Source of the DNA: Kibdelosporangium philippinense
Lineage (GTDB): Bacteria; Actinomycetota; Actinomycetes; Mycobacteriales; Pseudonocardiaceae
Direction of reading: 5' to 3'
Assembly (NCBI RefSeq): GCF_021390435.2
Contig: NZ_JAJVCN010000002.1
Coordinates: 310,001 to 374,000 of the forward strand
Length of the DNA stretch: 64,000 bases
Shown here: one piece after another, positions 42,966 through 51,346 of the stretch
Layout: the number at the start of each line of letters is the position of its first letter
How positions within the stretch are numbered: the first letter of the stretch is position 1
Notes under the pieces: generated by a model
What the model was told of the DNA's origin: nothing
The model's input: the letters and a program-made list of their open reading frames with translations, nothing else
Database searches by the model: none
Program-made: the position numbers and the translations under genes

Positions 42966-43868
42966 TCAAGCGCCAATGATCAACGCGGCCGCGCCGACAA
43001 TGCCCGCGTGGCTGCCAAGCTGAGCCGGAACTACCCGCACCGCGTTGACGTACGACAATCTTGAGTATTCGGCCAACGCATGCCGAACGGGATCAAAGAG
43101 CAGATCCCCGGCCTGCGCGATACCCCCGCCAATCACCGCGAGATCCAAGTCGCACAACGCGGCGGTGGCCGCGATCCCCATCCCAACCGCCCGGCCAGCC
43201 CGTTCAAAGGCCGCCAAGGCAACCTCGTCACCGGCGAGCGCGGAGGCCGCGAGATGTGCAGCGTCGCCATTTTCGGGAGCGCGCCATCCTTGTTGCCTTG
43301 CCCATTGCACCAAGTGCCGCCCGGCGGCGACGGTTTCCACGCATCCCTTGCCGCCACAGGTGCACGGCAGGCCATCGGGCTCAACCACGATGTGGCCGAT
43401 ATGCCCGGCGTTTCCGGTGCGTCCGCCATACGGCTTGCCTTGCAACACAAGCCCACCGCCAACGCCGGTGGAAACGACCAGGCCAACTAGGAAATCGGCG
43501 CCCCGGCCCGCGCCCATCCAATGCTCGCCCAGTGCCATACAAACCCCGTCGCCCGCGAGCTTCACCGGAACCTCGAATTCCCGGCTCAGGTGTGCGGCGA
43601 GTGGAAAGTCCTCCCAGCAGGGCACGTTGATCGGATTGACGGTGCCAGCGGTGGAGTCGACAGGGCCCGCACAGGCCACGCCGACGCCGTTGATTGTCCG
43701 GCCAACGAGCACTTCCATCGAAGCATCGAGCACGGCTTGCCAGGCATGGGCGGGGTCGTGCAGCGGAGTGGGTCGAGTCGCGTGCGCAAGCACCTCACCG
43801 TGCTCGTCGATGACGCCTGCCGCGATCTTGGTCCCGCCGATATCCAGCGCCAGAACGGTCATACCCAC
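42966..43868 (-). CDS. ROK-family sugar kinase
   Basis: 300-residue kinase of the ROK family, most likely a glucokinase-type enzyme. The ATP loop is LALDIGGTKIAAGVID, the sugar-binding region contains the catalytic Asp in KLAGDGVCMALGEHWMG, and the zinc-binding motif is CTCGGKGCVE after GHIGHIVVE. The C-terminal adenosine region is LAVIGGGIAQAGDL. The GTG start is preferred because AGGG lies seven bases upstream; an ATG two codons later is equally in frame. Regulator-type ROK proteins carry an N-terminal helix-turn-helix, which is absent here. Sugar specificity is not determinable. Confidence 0.88.
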   Translation of the reverse strand: MGMTVLALDIGGTKIAAGVIDEHGEVLAHATRPTPLHDPAHAWQAVLDASMEVLVGRTINGVGVACAGPVDSTAGTVNPINVPCWEDFPLAAHLSREFEVPVKLAGDGVCMALGEHWMGAGRGADFLVGLVVSTGVGGGLVLQGKPYGGRTGNAGHIGHIVVEPDGLPCTCGGKGCVETVAAGRHLVQWARQQGWRAPENGDAAHLAASALAGDEVALAAFERAGRAVGMGIAATAALCDLDLAVIGGGIAQAGDLLFDPVRHALAEYSRLSYVNAVRVVPAQLGSHAGIVGAAALIIGA

Positions 43869-43991
43869 GCCAACACCCTACGGAGGACGCCCGATCGAGG
43901 GATGTCTAGGCCACTCGGTTGCCTACTGTGTCCGGAATGTCCCCCACTCCGGCACCTCCAACTTGCATTCCCAGCCCGCCATGACCCAACG

Positions 43992-44079
43992 CCGTGTCCA
44001 CCGTTCCGGAAGGGTGTGTCCACCGTTCCGGCACACCGTGTCCACCTTTGCTGAAGAGTGTGTCCGCCTTTGCGGCACA
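43992..44079. repeat. 22-bp tandem repeat, 4 units (second locus)
   Basis: Four consecutive 22-base units starting CCGTGTCCACCGTT, GTGTGTCCACCGTT, CCGTGTCCACCTTT and GTGTGTCCGCCTTT, followed by GGGAAATGCAC. It is the same family as the three-unit array at 35685-35750. The order of unit types is similar (a CCGGCACA end, then a GCTGAA end, then a CGGCACA end), so the two arrays share a common origin. Confidence 0.85.
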
Positions 44080-44641
44080 GGGAAATGCACGTTGCTTGCG
44101 GTTTGGCTTTGGCTTGCGGTTTGGTTCGCTGCAGGTTCCAGCCGGGCTGGGTGGGGTGAACTACCGCGTGTCCGCCCCACCGGCACGGCGTGTCAAACTG
44201 CTCGACTCGCCACCAGCCTGCTCACTCGCCGCCGTGCGCCGCTCGCGCGTTCAACATGCCATGCCGGAGCGGCAGACACGCGCGACGGTGTACGCGCCCT
44301 GTTCACGCCTGCTCGCTTCGCTCGCAGGCCGCTCTCGGGTGCATGTGTACGGCGGCGTTCCCAGGTTCGTTACTTGTGGTGCGGCGGCGTTCCCAGGTTT
44401 GTGCCTTGTTGCTTGCAGGGGCGGGCTCGTGCCGTGTGCCTTGGGTTTGCCCGGGATATGGAAGACCCCGGGATGCTGCCAGGTCGGGGGTCCGCCAGCA
44501 TCTCGGGATCATTGGGAACATCGCCGGTCTGGACCAAGTTGTTACCGGGTTTCCGGATGTGTTCCATGTCACTCTATCGTGTGACGCTTTCTAGCTTTTG
44601 GTGTATGGCCGATCACTCGGGGTGAGTGAGGGCCCGCGAAG
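44080..44641. other. repeat-rich intergenic region, no gene seen
   Basis: No plausible gene. It contains GCTTGCGGTTTGG twice near 44100, an 18-base unit CGGCGGCGTTCCCAGGTT at 44350 and again at 44382, and an imperfect hairpin CCCGGGATGCTG / CAGCATCTCGGG at 44467-44507. The sequence looks like accumulated short duplications downstream of the 22-bp array. Confidence 0.55.
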
Positions 44642-44785
44642 TCAGCGGAGTTGGCCCTGCTGCTGCGCGATCATGATCAGTTCGTGGCGCATCGCAGGTG
44701 TGGCGGCGTGATCGATGGCCCGGTTGACCGCCCGCCGGGTACGAGCCTCGGCGCGGCGGGCACGAATCTTGGCGGTGATGTTCAC
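44642..44785 (-). CDS. small basic protein (47 residues)
   Basis: Probable small protein starting MNITAKIRARRAEARTRRAV, with many Arg residues in the first half and a helical second half ending MIAQQQGQLR. AGGGGTG lies eight bases before the GTG start. Its composition and length resemble small conserved actinobacterial proteins without assigned function. It is short, so the call rests on the ribosome site and helix-like pattern. The frame stays open 33 codons upstream without support. Confidence 0.5.
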   Translation of the reverse strand: MNITAKIRARRAEARTRRAVNRAIDHAATPAMRHELIMIAQQQGQLR

Positions 44786-44972
44786 AGGTACTGCACCCCT
44801 CGGGTTGTGTCTCGGCTTATCTGTACCTAGTATGCGCGTCCGCACGCTCGAATGCACCCGATTATCCGGTGATATGAGGCACAAGCCGATGATTCGTCGG
44901 TCAAAGTGGGTAGTCCGCCGGACATGTCTTCCTATCTGGCTGTCTACCTCGTGTTCTAGATTCCGTTAGACA

Positions 44973-46169
44973 TCATCCGTCACGACCCAGCAGGAACCGG
45001 CCGAAGTGCGGCACGGTGAAGGCGATCCGGCCGCGTTCGGCGGAGTACACCAAGCCCTTCTTGATCAAGCTGTCCCGTGCGGGCGACAGCGAAGACGGCT
45101 TGCGCCCCAGGAAAACGGCGATATCCGCAGTGCTTGTGCCTTCGTCGCGGCCCTCGGTCAGCTCGGCCATCGCCCGCAGGTATTCCCGCTCGGCAGGCGT
45201 CGCGCGCTCGTACCGCGAACCGAAGAAGCCGACCGCCAACTCGGCTTCTGCCTCCGGCGCGGCGACCCGAACGTCCTCATCGGTGATCGGATCGCTGGGT
45301 GCGGCGTCCCACGCGGCCTTGCCGTAGGCCTGGATGAAGTACGGATAACCACCGGACGCCTCGAACAACGCAGCCAACGCGTCGGAAGTGATGTCGGCTT
45401 CCTCGCGGGTGACCGGCGCCAGGATCGCCTGGTGGGCGTCCTCCTCGGAGAGCCGGTCGATCCGGACGTAACGAAACAGTCGCTCGGAGTACGACTTGCT
45501 CGCCGACAACACCGCGGGCAAGTGCGGCAGCCCGGCGCCGACAACCACCAAAGGCGCCTGGTTCTGGGACAACTCGTGGCAGGCGGCGCACATCGCGGAC
45601 ACGTCGTCCGGCAACAAGTCCTGCATCTCGTCGATCAGCAGCGCGACGCCGGTGCCGACATCCTGAGCCAGTTCGGCGACGTCGGTGAACAGTTCGACCA
45701 GGTCGATCTCGATGTCCCCGGAATCCGCGCGGCCGTGCGCCGCAGGCACGTCGATGCCTGGCTGCCAACGATCCCGCAGCTTGGCGTCCGAGGGAGTGGC
45801 TCGCAGCGCGAACGCCTTGAGCACCCCGAGCACGTACTCGACCCGGTCTGGCGCACGATGCCGCACGGCAAGGTCCCGCACGGCTCGGTGCAGCGCGGCA
45901 GACAGCGGTCGCCGCAGGTCAGCGTCGGGGCGGGCCTCGACTTTGCCCGCGCCCCAACCGCGTTTCAACGCCATCGACCGCAGCTCGCCGAGCAACACGG
46001 TCTTCCCGACGCCTCGCAGACCGGTCAGCACCAGGCTGCGTTCCGGGCGCCCGCGGGCGATCCGTTCCAGCACGACCTCGAAGGCGGCGACTTCCTTGTC
46101 CCGACCAGCGAGCTCGGGCGGGCGCTGCCCCGCGCCAGGGGCGAACGGGTTGCGTACCGGGTCCATCAT
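44973..46169 (-). CDS. AAA ATPase with C-terminal winged helix (Orc/Cdc6-like)
   Basis: 398-residue ATPase. Walker A is VLTGLRGVGKTVLL, Walker B is ALLIDEMQDLLPDD, sensor-like VVVGAGLPHLP follows, then a lid with EEDAHQAILAPV. The last 70 residues (STADIAVFLGRKPSSLSPAR, then LIKKGLVYSAERGRIAFTV) form a winged helix. The domain order is that of archaeal Orc1/Cdc6 and the related AAA_16 proteins found singly in actinomycete genomes. The cellular role is unknown. Start: two adjacent ATGs; the first is used. A 7-bp dyad lies 9 bp upstream. Confidence 0.83.
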   Translation of the reverse strand: MMDPVRNPFAPGAGQRPPELAGRDKEVAAFEVVLERIARGRPERSLVLTGLRGVGKTVLLGELRSMALKRGWGAGKVEARPDADLRRPLSAALHRAVRDLAVRHRAPDRVEYVLGVLKAFALRATPSDAKLRDRWQPGIDVPAAHGRADSGDIEIDLVELFTDVAELAQDVGTGVALLIDEMQDLLPDDVSAMCAACHELSQNQAPLVVVGAGLPHLPAVLSASKSYSERLFRYVRIDRLSEEDAHQAILAPVTREEADITSDALAALFEASGGYPYFIQAYGKAAWDAAPSDPITDEDVRVAAPEAEAELAVGFFGSRYERATPAEREYLRAMAELTEGRDEGTSTADIAVFLGRKPSSLSPARDSLIKKGLVYSAERGRIAFTVPHFGRFLLGRDG

Positions 46170-46177
46170 CGGAAGGT

Positions 46178-46198
46178 ATCGGCGTATCTAGCGCCGAT
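46178..46198. promoter_or_regulatory. dyad upstream of the AAA ATPase gene
   Basis: Perfect inverted repeat ATCGGCG-TATCTAG-CGCCGAT, 9 bp before the ATG. The central sequence reads CTAGATA on the coding strand and could overlap a -10 box of a leaderless promoter. It is a candidate operator. Confidence 0.4.
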
Positions 46199-46287
46199 CC
46201 GATATTCCCGGATACATCCGTACGGCGTGTCGTCCATCAGGTCGTCTACTGCAATCTAGCTCTCAAACTAGAAACCTGTAGATGGCG

Positions 46288-47568
46288 CTACTTCTCCACG
46301 ATGGCGACCACGCCCTGCCCGCCAGCGGCACAGATCGAGATGAGTCCACGGCCGGAGCCGCGTTCGTTCAGCAGTTTGGCCAAAGTCGCGACAATCCGGC
46401 CGCCGGTCGCGGCGAACGGGTGCCCGGCCGCCAGCGACGAGCCGTTGACGTTGAGCTTGCTCCGGTCGATCGCGCCGGGCGGCTCGTCCAATCCAAGCCG
46501 TTGCTTGGCGAACGCTGGGTCCTCCCAGGCTTTGAGCGTCGCGAGCACCTGCGAGGCGAAGGCTTCGTGGATCTCGTAGAAGTCGAAGTCCTGCAACGAA
46601 ATCCCGGCACGAGCGAGCATCCGCGGCACCGCGTACGCCGGAGCCATCAGCAGACCTTCACCGCCGTGCACGTAGTCGACGGCCGCGGTCTCCGAGAAAG
46701 TCAGGTACGCCAACACATGCAGCCGATGAGCCTTGGCCCATTGGTCGTTGGCAAGAAGAACCGTGGAAGCGCCGTCGGTCAACGGAGTCGAGTTGCCCGC
46801 GGTCATCGTGCCGTCCGCGCCACCGAATGTCGGCTTCAGCTTCGCCAGCTTTTCCACCGAAGAATCCGGCCGCATGTTCTGGTCGCGTTGCAGCCCTAGA
46901 TAAGGCGTCACGAGGTCGTCGAAGAACCCGCGTTCGTAGGCGGCGGCCAGGTTGTGGTGTGAGGCGGCGGCGAGTTCGTCCTGGTCGGCGCGCTCGATGC
47001 CCCATTCTTTCGCGGTGATCGCCGCGTGCTCGCCCATCGAGAGGCCGGTGCGCGGCTCCGCGTTGCGTGGAATGTCCGGCACGATGTGGTTCGGCCGCAG
47101 TTTGGTCAGCAGCCGAAGGCGCCCGCCGATGCTCTTGGTCCTGTTGAGCTGCAACAGAAGCGCGCGCAGATCCTCGTGTACGCCGATCGGCGCGTCGCTG
47201 GTGGTGTCCACGCCGCCCGCGATGCCCGCGTCGATCTGACCGAGCGCGATCTTGTTCGCCACCTGGATGATCGCCTGCAGGCCGGTGCCACACGCCTGCT
47301 GGATGTCGTACGCCGGGGTCTCCGGGGAAAGCCTGCTGCCGAGCACGGATTCGCGCGCCAGGTTGAAGTCGCGGCTGTGTTTGAGCACCGCGCCCGCGGC
47401 GACTTCGCCGAGCCGTTCCTCCTGCAGCGCGAAGCGGCTGACCAGGCCGTCCAGCGCCGCGGTGAACATGTCCTGGTTCGAAGCGGTGGCGTACGGGCCG
47501 TTCGACCGGGCGAACGGGATCCGGTTTCCGCCGATGATCGCGACCCGCTTCAAGCCTCTTGGCGCCAT
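46288..47568 (-). CDS. fadA2: acetyl-CoA acyltransferase (thiolase)
   Basis: 426-residue thiolase that cleaves or forms 3-ketoacyl-CoA in fatty-acid metabolism. Catalytic residues are the nucleophile Cys in DIQQACGTGLQA, His in FYEIHEAFA, and Cys in ICAAGGQG; the AAGHPFAATGGR loop is also present. It is divergent from a FabG4-type reductase, the same arrangement as fadA2 (Rv0243) and fabG4 (Rv0242c) in M. tuberculosis, which supports the gene name. GGGAGGG precedes the ATG. The shared 77-bp intergenic region carries two TetR-type operators. Confidence 0.92.
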   Translation of the reverse strand: MAPRGLKRVAIIGGNRIPFARSNGPYATASNQDMFTAALDGLVSRFALQEERLGEVAAGAVLKHSRDFNLARESVLGSRLSPETPAYDIQQACGTGLQAIIQVANKIALGQIDAGIAGGVDTTSDAPIGVHEDLRALLLQLNRTKSIGGRLRLLTKLRPNHIVPDIPRNAEPRTGLSMGEHAAITAKEWGIERADQDELAAASHHNLAAAYERGFFDDLVTPYLGLQRDQNMRPDSSVEKLAKLKPTFGGADGTMTAGNSTPLTDGASTVLLANDQWAKAHRLHVLAYLTFSETAAVDYVHGGEGLLMAPAYAVPRMLARAGISLQDFDFYEIHEAFASQVLATLKAWEDPAFAKQRLGLDEPPGAIDRSKLNVNGSSLAAGHPFAATGGRIVATLAKLLNERGSGRGLISICAAGGQGVVAIVEK

Positions 47569-47604
47569 GTGGCCCTCCCGAATCGGTGGTACTAGCCATC
47601 CTAA

Positions 47605-47635
47605 CCTACTCGCAAGTAGTATTACCGCGAGTAGG
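47605..47635. promoter_or_regulatory. paired operator between fadA2 and fabG4
   Basis: TACTCGCAAGTA (47607-47618) and TTACCGCGAGTA (47622-47633), framed by CCTACTCGC / GCGAGTAGG. Both resemble the perfect palindrome TACTCGCGAGTA upstream of the nearby tetR gene (11 and 9 of 12 positions). They sit in the divergent promoter region and are likely bound by that TetR protein. Confidence 0.65.
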
Positions 47636-47645
47636 GAGGCGTGAG

Positions 47646-48956
47646 ATGACCGACGGCTACCAGCGATTCGCCCTGTCCGGCCCGGGAAAGTTCCTGGTCA
47701 AGCGGCTCGGGCTACCCAACCCGGTACCCTTGCGACGATACCGGGAAGGACAGCCCCCACTGCCAGGTCCAGCGGTTGTCGGTGCAGCCAAAGGTGGTCG
47801 TCTCGACGAACAAATCCGCAAAATCCTCAGCAGCTCAGGCATCGAAATCGCGTCGGAAGCCGAACGACCCGGCGCCTTGGTGTTCGACGCGACCGGCATC
47901 GACAGCGCGGATCGGCTGCGTGAGCTCTACGACTTCTTTCACCCACGAATCCGCAGCGTCGCGCCATCCGGCCGAGTGGTGGTGGTCGGCGCAACACCCG
48001 ACGGCTCCAAGGAATCGATCCCCCAGCGTGCGCTCGAAGGATTCACGCGCTCGGTCGGCAAGGAACTCAAACGCGGCGCCACCGCGCAGCTGGTCTACAC
48101 GTCCGGCGACGCGGACATCGAATCGACGCTGCGCTTCCTGCTCTCAGCGAAGTCCGCCTACGTCGACGCCCAGGTCATCCGGATCGGCGACGGCCAAGTC
48201 ACCCGCCCGGAAAACTGGCTGACGCCGTTGGCAGGCAAGGTCGCCCTGGTCACCGGAGCCTCCCGAGGCATCGGTGCGTCGATCGCGGAAGTGCTGGCTC
48301 GGGACGGGGCGCACGTCGTCGCCCTGGACATCCCGGCGCAGGGCGAAGCGTTGTCGCAGGTCGCGAACCGCGTTGGCGGCTCGGCGCTCCAACTCGACAT
48401 CACCGCCCCCGAAGCACCCGCGCAGCTCGTCGACTACTTCCGCGCCCGGCACGGCGGCGTGGACATCGTGGTGCACAACGCCGGAATCACGCGCGACAAG
48501 ACCTTGGCCAAGATGACCGACGCCCAATGGGACGCGGTGTTGTCGGTGAACCTGGCATCCCAGCTTCGAATGAACGACGCCCTGCTTGACGGCACACTGC
48601 GCACCGGCGGACGGATCATCGGCGTCTCCTCGATCGGCGGAATCGCCGGAAACGTCGGCCAAACCAACTACGGCACGAGCAAGGCAGGCGTGATCGGGAT
48701 GGTCAACGCATATGCGCCTCTGCTCGCTGCACAAAGCGGAACCATCAACGCGGTCGCGCCCGGTTTCATCGAGACCGCGATGACCGCCGCGATGCCGCTG
48801 ACGATCCGCGAAGTCGGACGGCGGATGAACAGCATGTCCCAAGGCGGCCTGCCCGTGGACGTCGCCGAAACCATTGCGTGGTACGCGAATCCCGCGTCCG
48901 GCGGCGTGAACGGCAACGTCGTGCGGGTCTGCGGCCAAAGTCTGCTGGGAGCGTGA
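47646..48956 (+). CDS. fabG4: high-molecular-weight 3-ketoacyl reductase FabG4
   Basis: 436-residue two-domain SDR. The N-terminal 190 residues are a flavodoxin-like domain without a cofactor site (LVFDATGIDSADRLRELY, RVVVVGATPDG). The C-terminal domain is a full SDR: ALVTGASRGIGASIAEVLA, HNAGITRDKTLAKM, Ser in GVSSIGGIAG, and Tyr/Lys in QTNYGTSKAGVIG. This is the HMwFabG layout of Rv0242c (454 residues), which reduces 3-ketoacyl-CoA with NADH. GGGAGG lies six bases before the ATG. It is followed by htdX with one base between, as in mycobacteria. Confidence 0.93.
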   Translation: MTDGYQRFALSGPGKFLVKRLGLPNPVPLRRYREGQPPLPGPAVVGAAKGGRLDEQIRKILSSSGIEIASEAERPGALVFDATGIDSADRLRELYDFFHPRIRSVAPSGRVVVVGATPDGSKESIPQRALEGFTRSVGKELKRGATAQLVYTSGDADIESTLRFLLSAKSAYVDAQVIRIGDGQVTRPENWLTPLAGKVALVTGASRGIGASIAEVLARDGAHVVALDIPAQGEALSQVANRVGGSALQLDITAPEAPAQLVDYFRARHGGVDIVVHNAGITRDKTLAKMTDAQWDAVLSVNLASQLRMNDALLDGTLRTGGRIIGVSSIGGIAGNVGQTNYGTSKAGVIGMVNAYAPLLAAQSGTINAVAPGFIETAMTAAMPLTIREVGRRMNSMSQGGLPVDVAETIAWYANPASGGVNGNVVRVCGQSLLGA

Positions 48957-48957
48957 C

Positions 48958-49800
48958 ATGCCGACCACCCACACCCACGAACTCGACTCGACACCAAACC
49001 TGACTGTGTTGTTCGGCAAAGCAGTACTCACCGGCTTCACCAGGCACGGATCAGCCTTGCCGTCCACTGTGTACAGCCGGTCGCCGGTCGCGATCGACCC
49101 TGGGCACTTGTCGGCGTACAGCAAGGTATGTGGATTCCGGCTGACTGACCAGTTGCCCATCACGTATCCGCATATCTTGGGATTTCCGTTGCAGGTCAAA
49201 CTGATGACCGACAACGACTTCCCGTTCCCCTTGGTTGGTTCGGTGCATGTCGCCAACCGCATCACCCAACTGCGACCCTTGTACTCGACGGATGCGCTGC
49301 GGCTGCAGGTGCACGTGGAGAACCTGCGTGAACACCCCAAGGGGCACCAGTTCGACATGATCACCACGGTGTCCGTCGGTGACTCTGTCGCCTGGCACAG
49401 CACCAGCACTTACTTGCGCCGCACAGGTTCTGGGGGTTCTTCCGGGCCTTCGGAAGTGGTTGTCCGGCAGCCTCGTGCCGTGTGGACCGTGCCTGACGAC
49501 ATCGGCCGTCGGTATGCGGACGTTTCCGGTGACCGGAACCCGATTCACTTGCATCCGTTGACCGCCAAGCTTTTTGGCTTCCCACGGGCCATCGCCCATG
49601 GGATGTGGACAAAGGCTCGGTGCTTGGCGGCTTTTGAGGGACGGTTGCCTGAGGCTTACACAGTGGACGTGAAGTTCAAGCTGCCGGTGCTGTTGCCAGC
49701 CAAGGTCGGCTTCGCCACCAACCGTACGGAGGATGGGTGGGGCTTCGAGCTCTTCGGCGCCCGTACCGCAAAACCGCACCTGACCGGTGAAATCACCTGA
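48958..49800 (+). CDS. htdX: MaoC-like 3-hydroxyacyl dehydratase HtdX
   Basis: 280-residue double hot-dog dehydratase. The hydratase-2 motif is in YADVSGDRNPIHLHPLTAK, then GFPRAIAHGMWTKAR, with the catalytic Asp and His of DxNPxH. The N-terminal half (YSKVCGFRLTDQLPITYPHI) is the second, degenerate hot-dog. It is separated by one base from fabG4, matching the Rv0242c-Rv0241c pair. Together, fabG4, htdX and fadA2 supply the reductase, dehydratase and thiolase activities of a fatty-acyl-CoA cycle. Confidence 0.9.
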   Translation: MPTTHTHELDSTPNLTVLFGKAVLTGFTRHGSALPSTVYSRSPVAIDPGHLSAYSKVCGFRLTDQLPITYPHILGFPLQVKLMTDNDFPFPLVGSVHVANRITQLRPLYSTDALRLQVHVENLREHPKGHQFDMITTVSVGDSVAWHSTSTYLRRTGSGGSSGPSEVVVRQPRAVWTVPDDIGRRYADVSGDRNPIHLHPLTAKLFGFPRAIAHGMWTKARCLAAFEGRLPEAYTVDVKFKLPVLLPAKVGFATNRTEDGWGFELFGARTAKPHLTGEIT

Positions 49801-49835
49801 GTCGACCGAGCCAATGGAGCCGTTCGCAAATCTGG

Positions 49836-49844
49836 TTATCCACA
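49836..49844 (+). promoter_or_regulatory. single DnaA-box 9-mer
   Basis: TTATCCACA, an exact DnaA-box consensus, in the 149-bp convergent spacer after htdX. It is isolated, so biological meaning is doubtful. Confidence 0.3.
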
Positions 49845-49898
49845 ACGGTGGCGAATTCAGCTGTTGATCAAGCCTCATCGATAGACTGGACAAGGGAC

Positions 49899-49921
49899 GC
49901 CCCCCCGGGACGGGTGGGGGC
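49899..49921. terminator. probable terminator between htdX and tetR
   Basis: GC-only hairpin: GCCCCCCC pairs with GGGTGGGGGC with one bulged T and a short loop, between the convergent htdX and tetR genes. Confidence 0.4.
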
Positions 49922-49949
49922 TGTCTGGCAGAGGCTGTCGGGCGGGGGC

Positions 49950-50630
49950 TCAGTGCTCGGATGGGGTCCAGACTTCGCCTTCGACCAGGTCGCCGAAGCC
50001 CATCCAGACCAGGTTCATCAGCCACGACGCCACAGTCTGGGTGGGGACGGCGGGGTGGTCGAGCCACCAGTCGGCGAGCGACTCTCCGGCGCCGACCAAA
50101 GCGGCGGCCATGGCCTCGGTGCTCTTCTGGGCGTGTTCGTCCACGCCCTTCTTGGTTGCGGCGCCGACCAGGAGCGCGTCCACGAGGTTGATCGCACGAC
50201 TCCGCATCGCCAGGACTTCCTCGCTGAACGGGCCGCCTTGCGAGATCACCTGTCGGTGTAGCACGCGCCAGCTCTGCTTGTTCGCCCCGACGAACTCGAA
50301 GAAGGACCTCAGGCCCATCCACAGCTGCATGTCTGGCGGCAGTTCGACGTCTATGCCCCCGGCGATGGCCTCCATCAACAGGCCTGCTTCTCGGCGGATA
50401 CAGGCCGCGAACAGGTCTTCCTTCGACCCGAGGTAGGCGTAGATCATCGGTTTCGAGACCCCGGCCACCTCGCTGACTTCGTCCATTGAGGCTTCGTGGT
50501 AGCCGTGCTCGGAGAACACGCGGACGGCTGCGTCCAGGATCTGTCGTTCCCGGACTTCTCGAGGTAGCCGCTTTACTCGCCTGTCCTCCACGCTCACCGT
50601 ATCCACCCCTCGTGTGTTTGAGATTGCCAT
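49950..50630 (-). CDS. TetR-family regulator of the fabG4/fadA2 and SCP2 genes (inferred)
   Basis: 226-residue TetR repressor. The helix-turn-helix is ILDAAVRVFSEHGYHEASMD, then VSEVAGVSKPMIYAYLGSKE. The C-terminal ligand domain has a tryptophan-rich helix set (LQLWMGLRSFFEFVGANKQ, SLADWWLDHPA). A perfect 12-bp palindrome lies 23 bp upstream of its ATG, in the divergent spacer with the SCP2 genes, and near copies lie between fadA2 and fabG4. It therefore probably controls itself, the SCP2 pair and the fatty-acid genes, with an acyl-CoA as plausible ligand. No Shine-Dalgarno site; TAAGAATA may be a -10 box. Confidence 0.88.
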   Translation of the reverse strand: MAISNTRGVDTVSVEDRRVKRLPREVRERQILDAAVRVFSEHGYHEASMDEVSEVAGVSKPMIYAYLGSKEDLFAACIRREAGLLMEAIAGGIDVELPPDMQLWMGLRSFFEFVGANKQSWRVLHRQVISQGGPFSEEVLAMRSRAINLVDALLVGAATKKGVDEHAQKSTEAMAAALVGAGESLADWWLDHPAVPTQTVASWLMNLVWMGFGDLVEGEVWTPSEH

Positions 50631-50650
50631 CGTAACTACCCGACCGTATT

Positions 50651-50670
50651 CTTACTCGCGAGTAGGTAAG
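50651..50670. promoter_or_regulatory. TetR operator between tetR and the SCP2 genes
   Basis: CTTACTCGCGAGTAGGTAAG, containing the perfect palindrome TACTCGCGAGTA at 50653-50664. It overlaps the predicted -10 region of tetR and lies just before the Shine-Dalgarno site of the first SCP2 gene. Confidence 0.7.
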
Positions 50671-50681
50671 AGGAGGCGCTC

Positions 50682-51323
50682 ATGCCCGACCTCAGCGTCG
50701 AGGCCATCAGCAGGCTCAGTCCGAGTGAGCTGGTCTTGCTCATCGACTCGCTCGACCCTTCCACCGAGGGGCTTGCCGATGTCGACATCGATGCGATTGC
50801 TCGCAACATCGACCCGGCTCGGCTCAGCGGCGACGAGTTCGTCCGCCTCATCAGCGGGTTGCAGCGGTTGTCCAGCGTCAGCATCGACCTGGCCAAGATG
50901 GGGCCTCGCACGTTCGCCAAGCTCATCTCCGGCGCTTCCAAGGAGCAGCTCGAAGAGGTTCTCAGCCGACCTGAGCTGCGCAAACTTATCCTTGGCGAGA
51001 TTTTTCGGCGGATGTCCACCCATCTCAAGCAGGACAAGGCCGTGGGTGTCGATGCCGTTGTGCACTGGCGGTTCTCCGAAGGGAGCGGCGAAGGCGGTTA
51101 CGACCGCTACGAGACCGTCATCGCCAACGGGACGTGCACGATCAACCGGGAGATGACCAAGGAAAGCCGGGTCACCATCACCATGCCTCCGCAGGACTTT
51201 CTCCGGCTGGTCACGTCGAACGCGTCCGCTCCCGTCCTGTTCATGATGGGCAAGCTCAAGCTGCGCGGCGATCTGCCGTTCGCCGCGGGCATGCTGCACA
51301 TGTTCGACCTGCCGAAGCCTTGA
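50682..51323 (+). CDS. SCP2 sterol-carrier-domain protein, copy 1
   Basis: 213-residue protein. The N-terminal half is helical with an internal repeat-like pattern (LSPSELVLLIDSLDP and LSGDEFVRLISGLQ). The C-terminal half is an SCP2-like lipid-binding fold: FRRMSTHLKQDK, VVHWRFSEGSGEGGYDRYET, VTITMPPQDFLRLVTSNA and LFMMGKLKLRGDLPFAAGM. It likely binds a hydrophobic ligand such as an acyl chain or sterol. AGGAGG precedes the ATG, directly after the TetR operator. The following gene is a paralogue. Confidence 0.82.
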   Translation: MPDLSVEAISRLSPSELVLLIDSLDPSTEGLADVDIDAIARNIDPARLSGDEFVRLISGLQRLSSVSIDLAKMGPRTFAKLISGASKEQLEEVLSRPELRKLILGEIFRRMSTHLKQDKAVGVDAVVHWRFSEGSGEGGYDRYETVIANGTCTINREMTKESRVTITMPPQDFLRLVTSNASAPVLFMMGKLKLRGDLPFAAGMLHMFDLPKP

Positions 51324-51346
51324 AGCGCTGGAACCGGTTGCCGGAC

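Noticed and set aside
43045-44625. 526-codon plus-strand frame across the ROK kinase and the repeats
   Set aside because: It reads antisense to the kinase and then through the 22-bp array, where unit length breaks the frame; no domain is seen.
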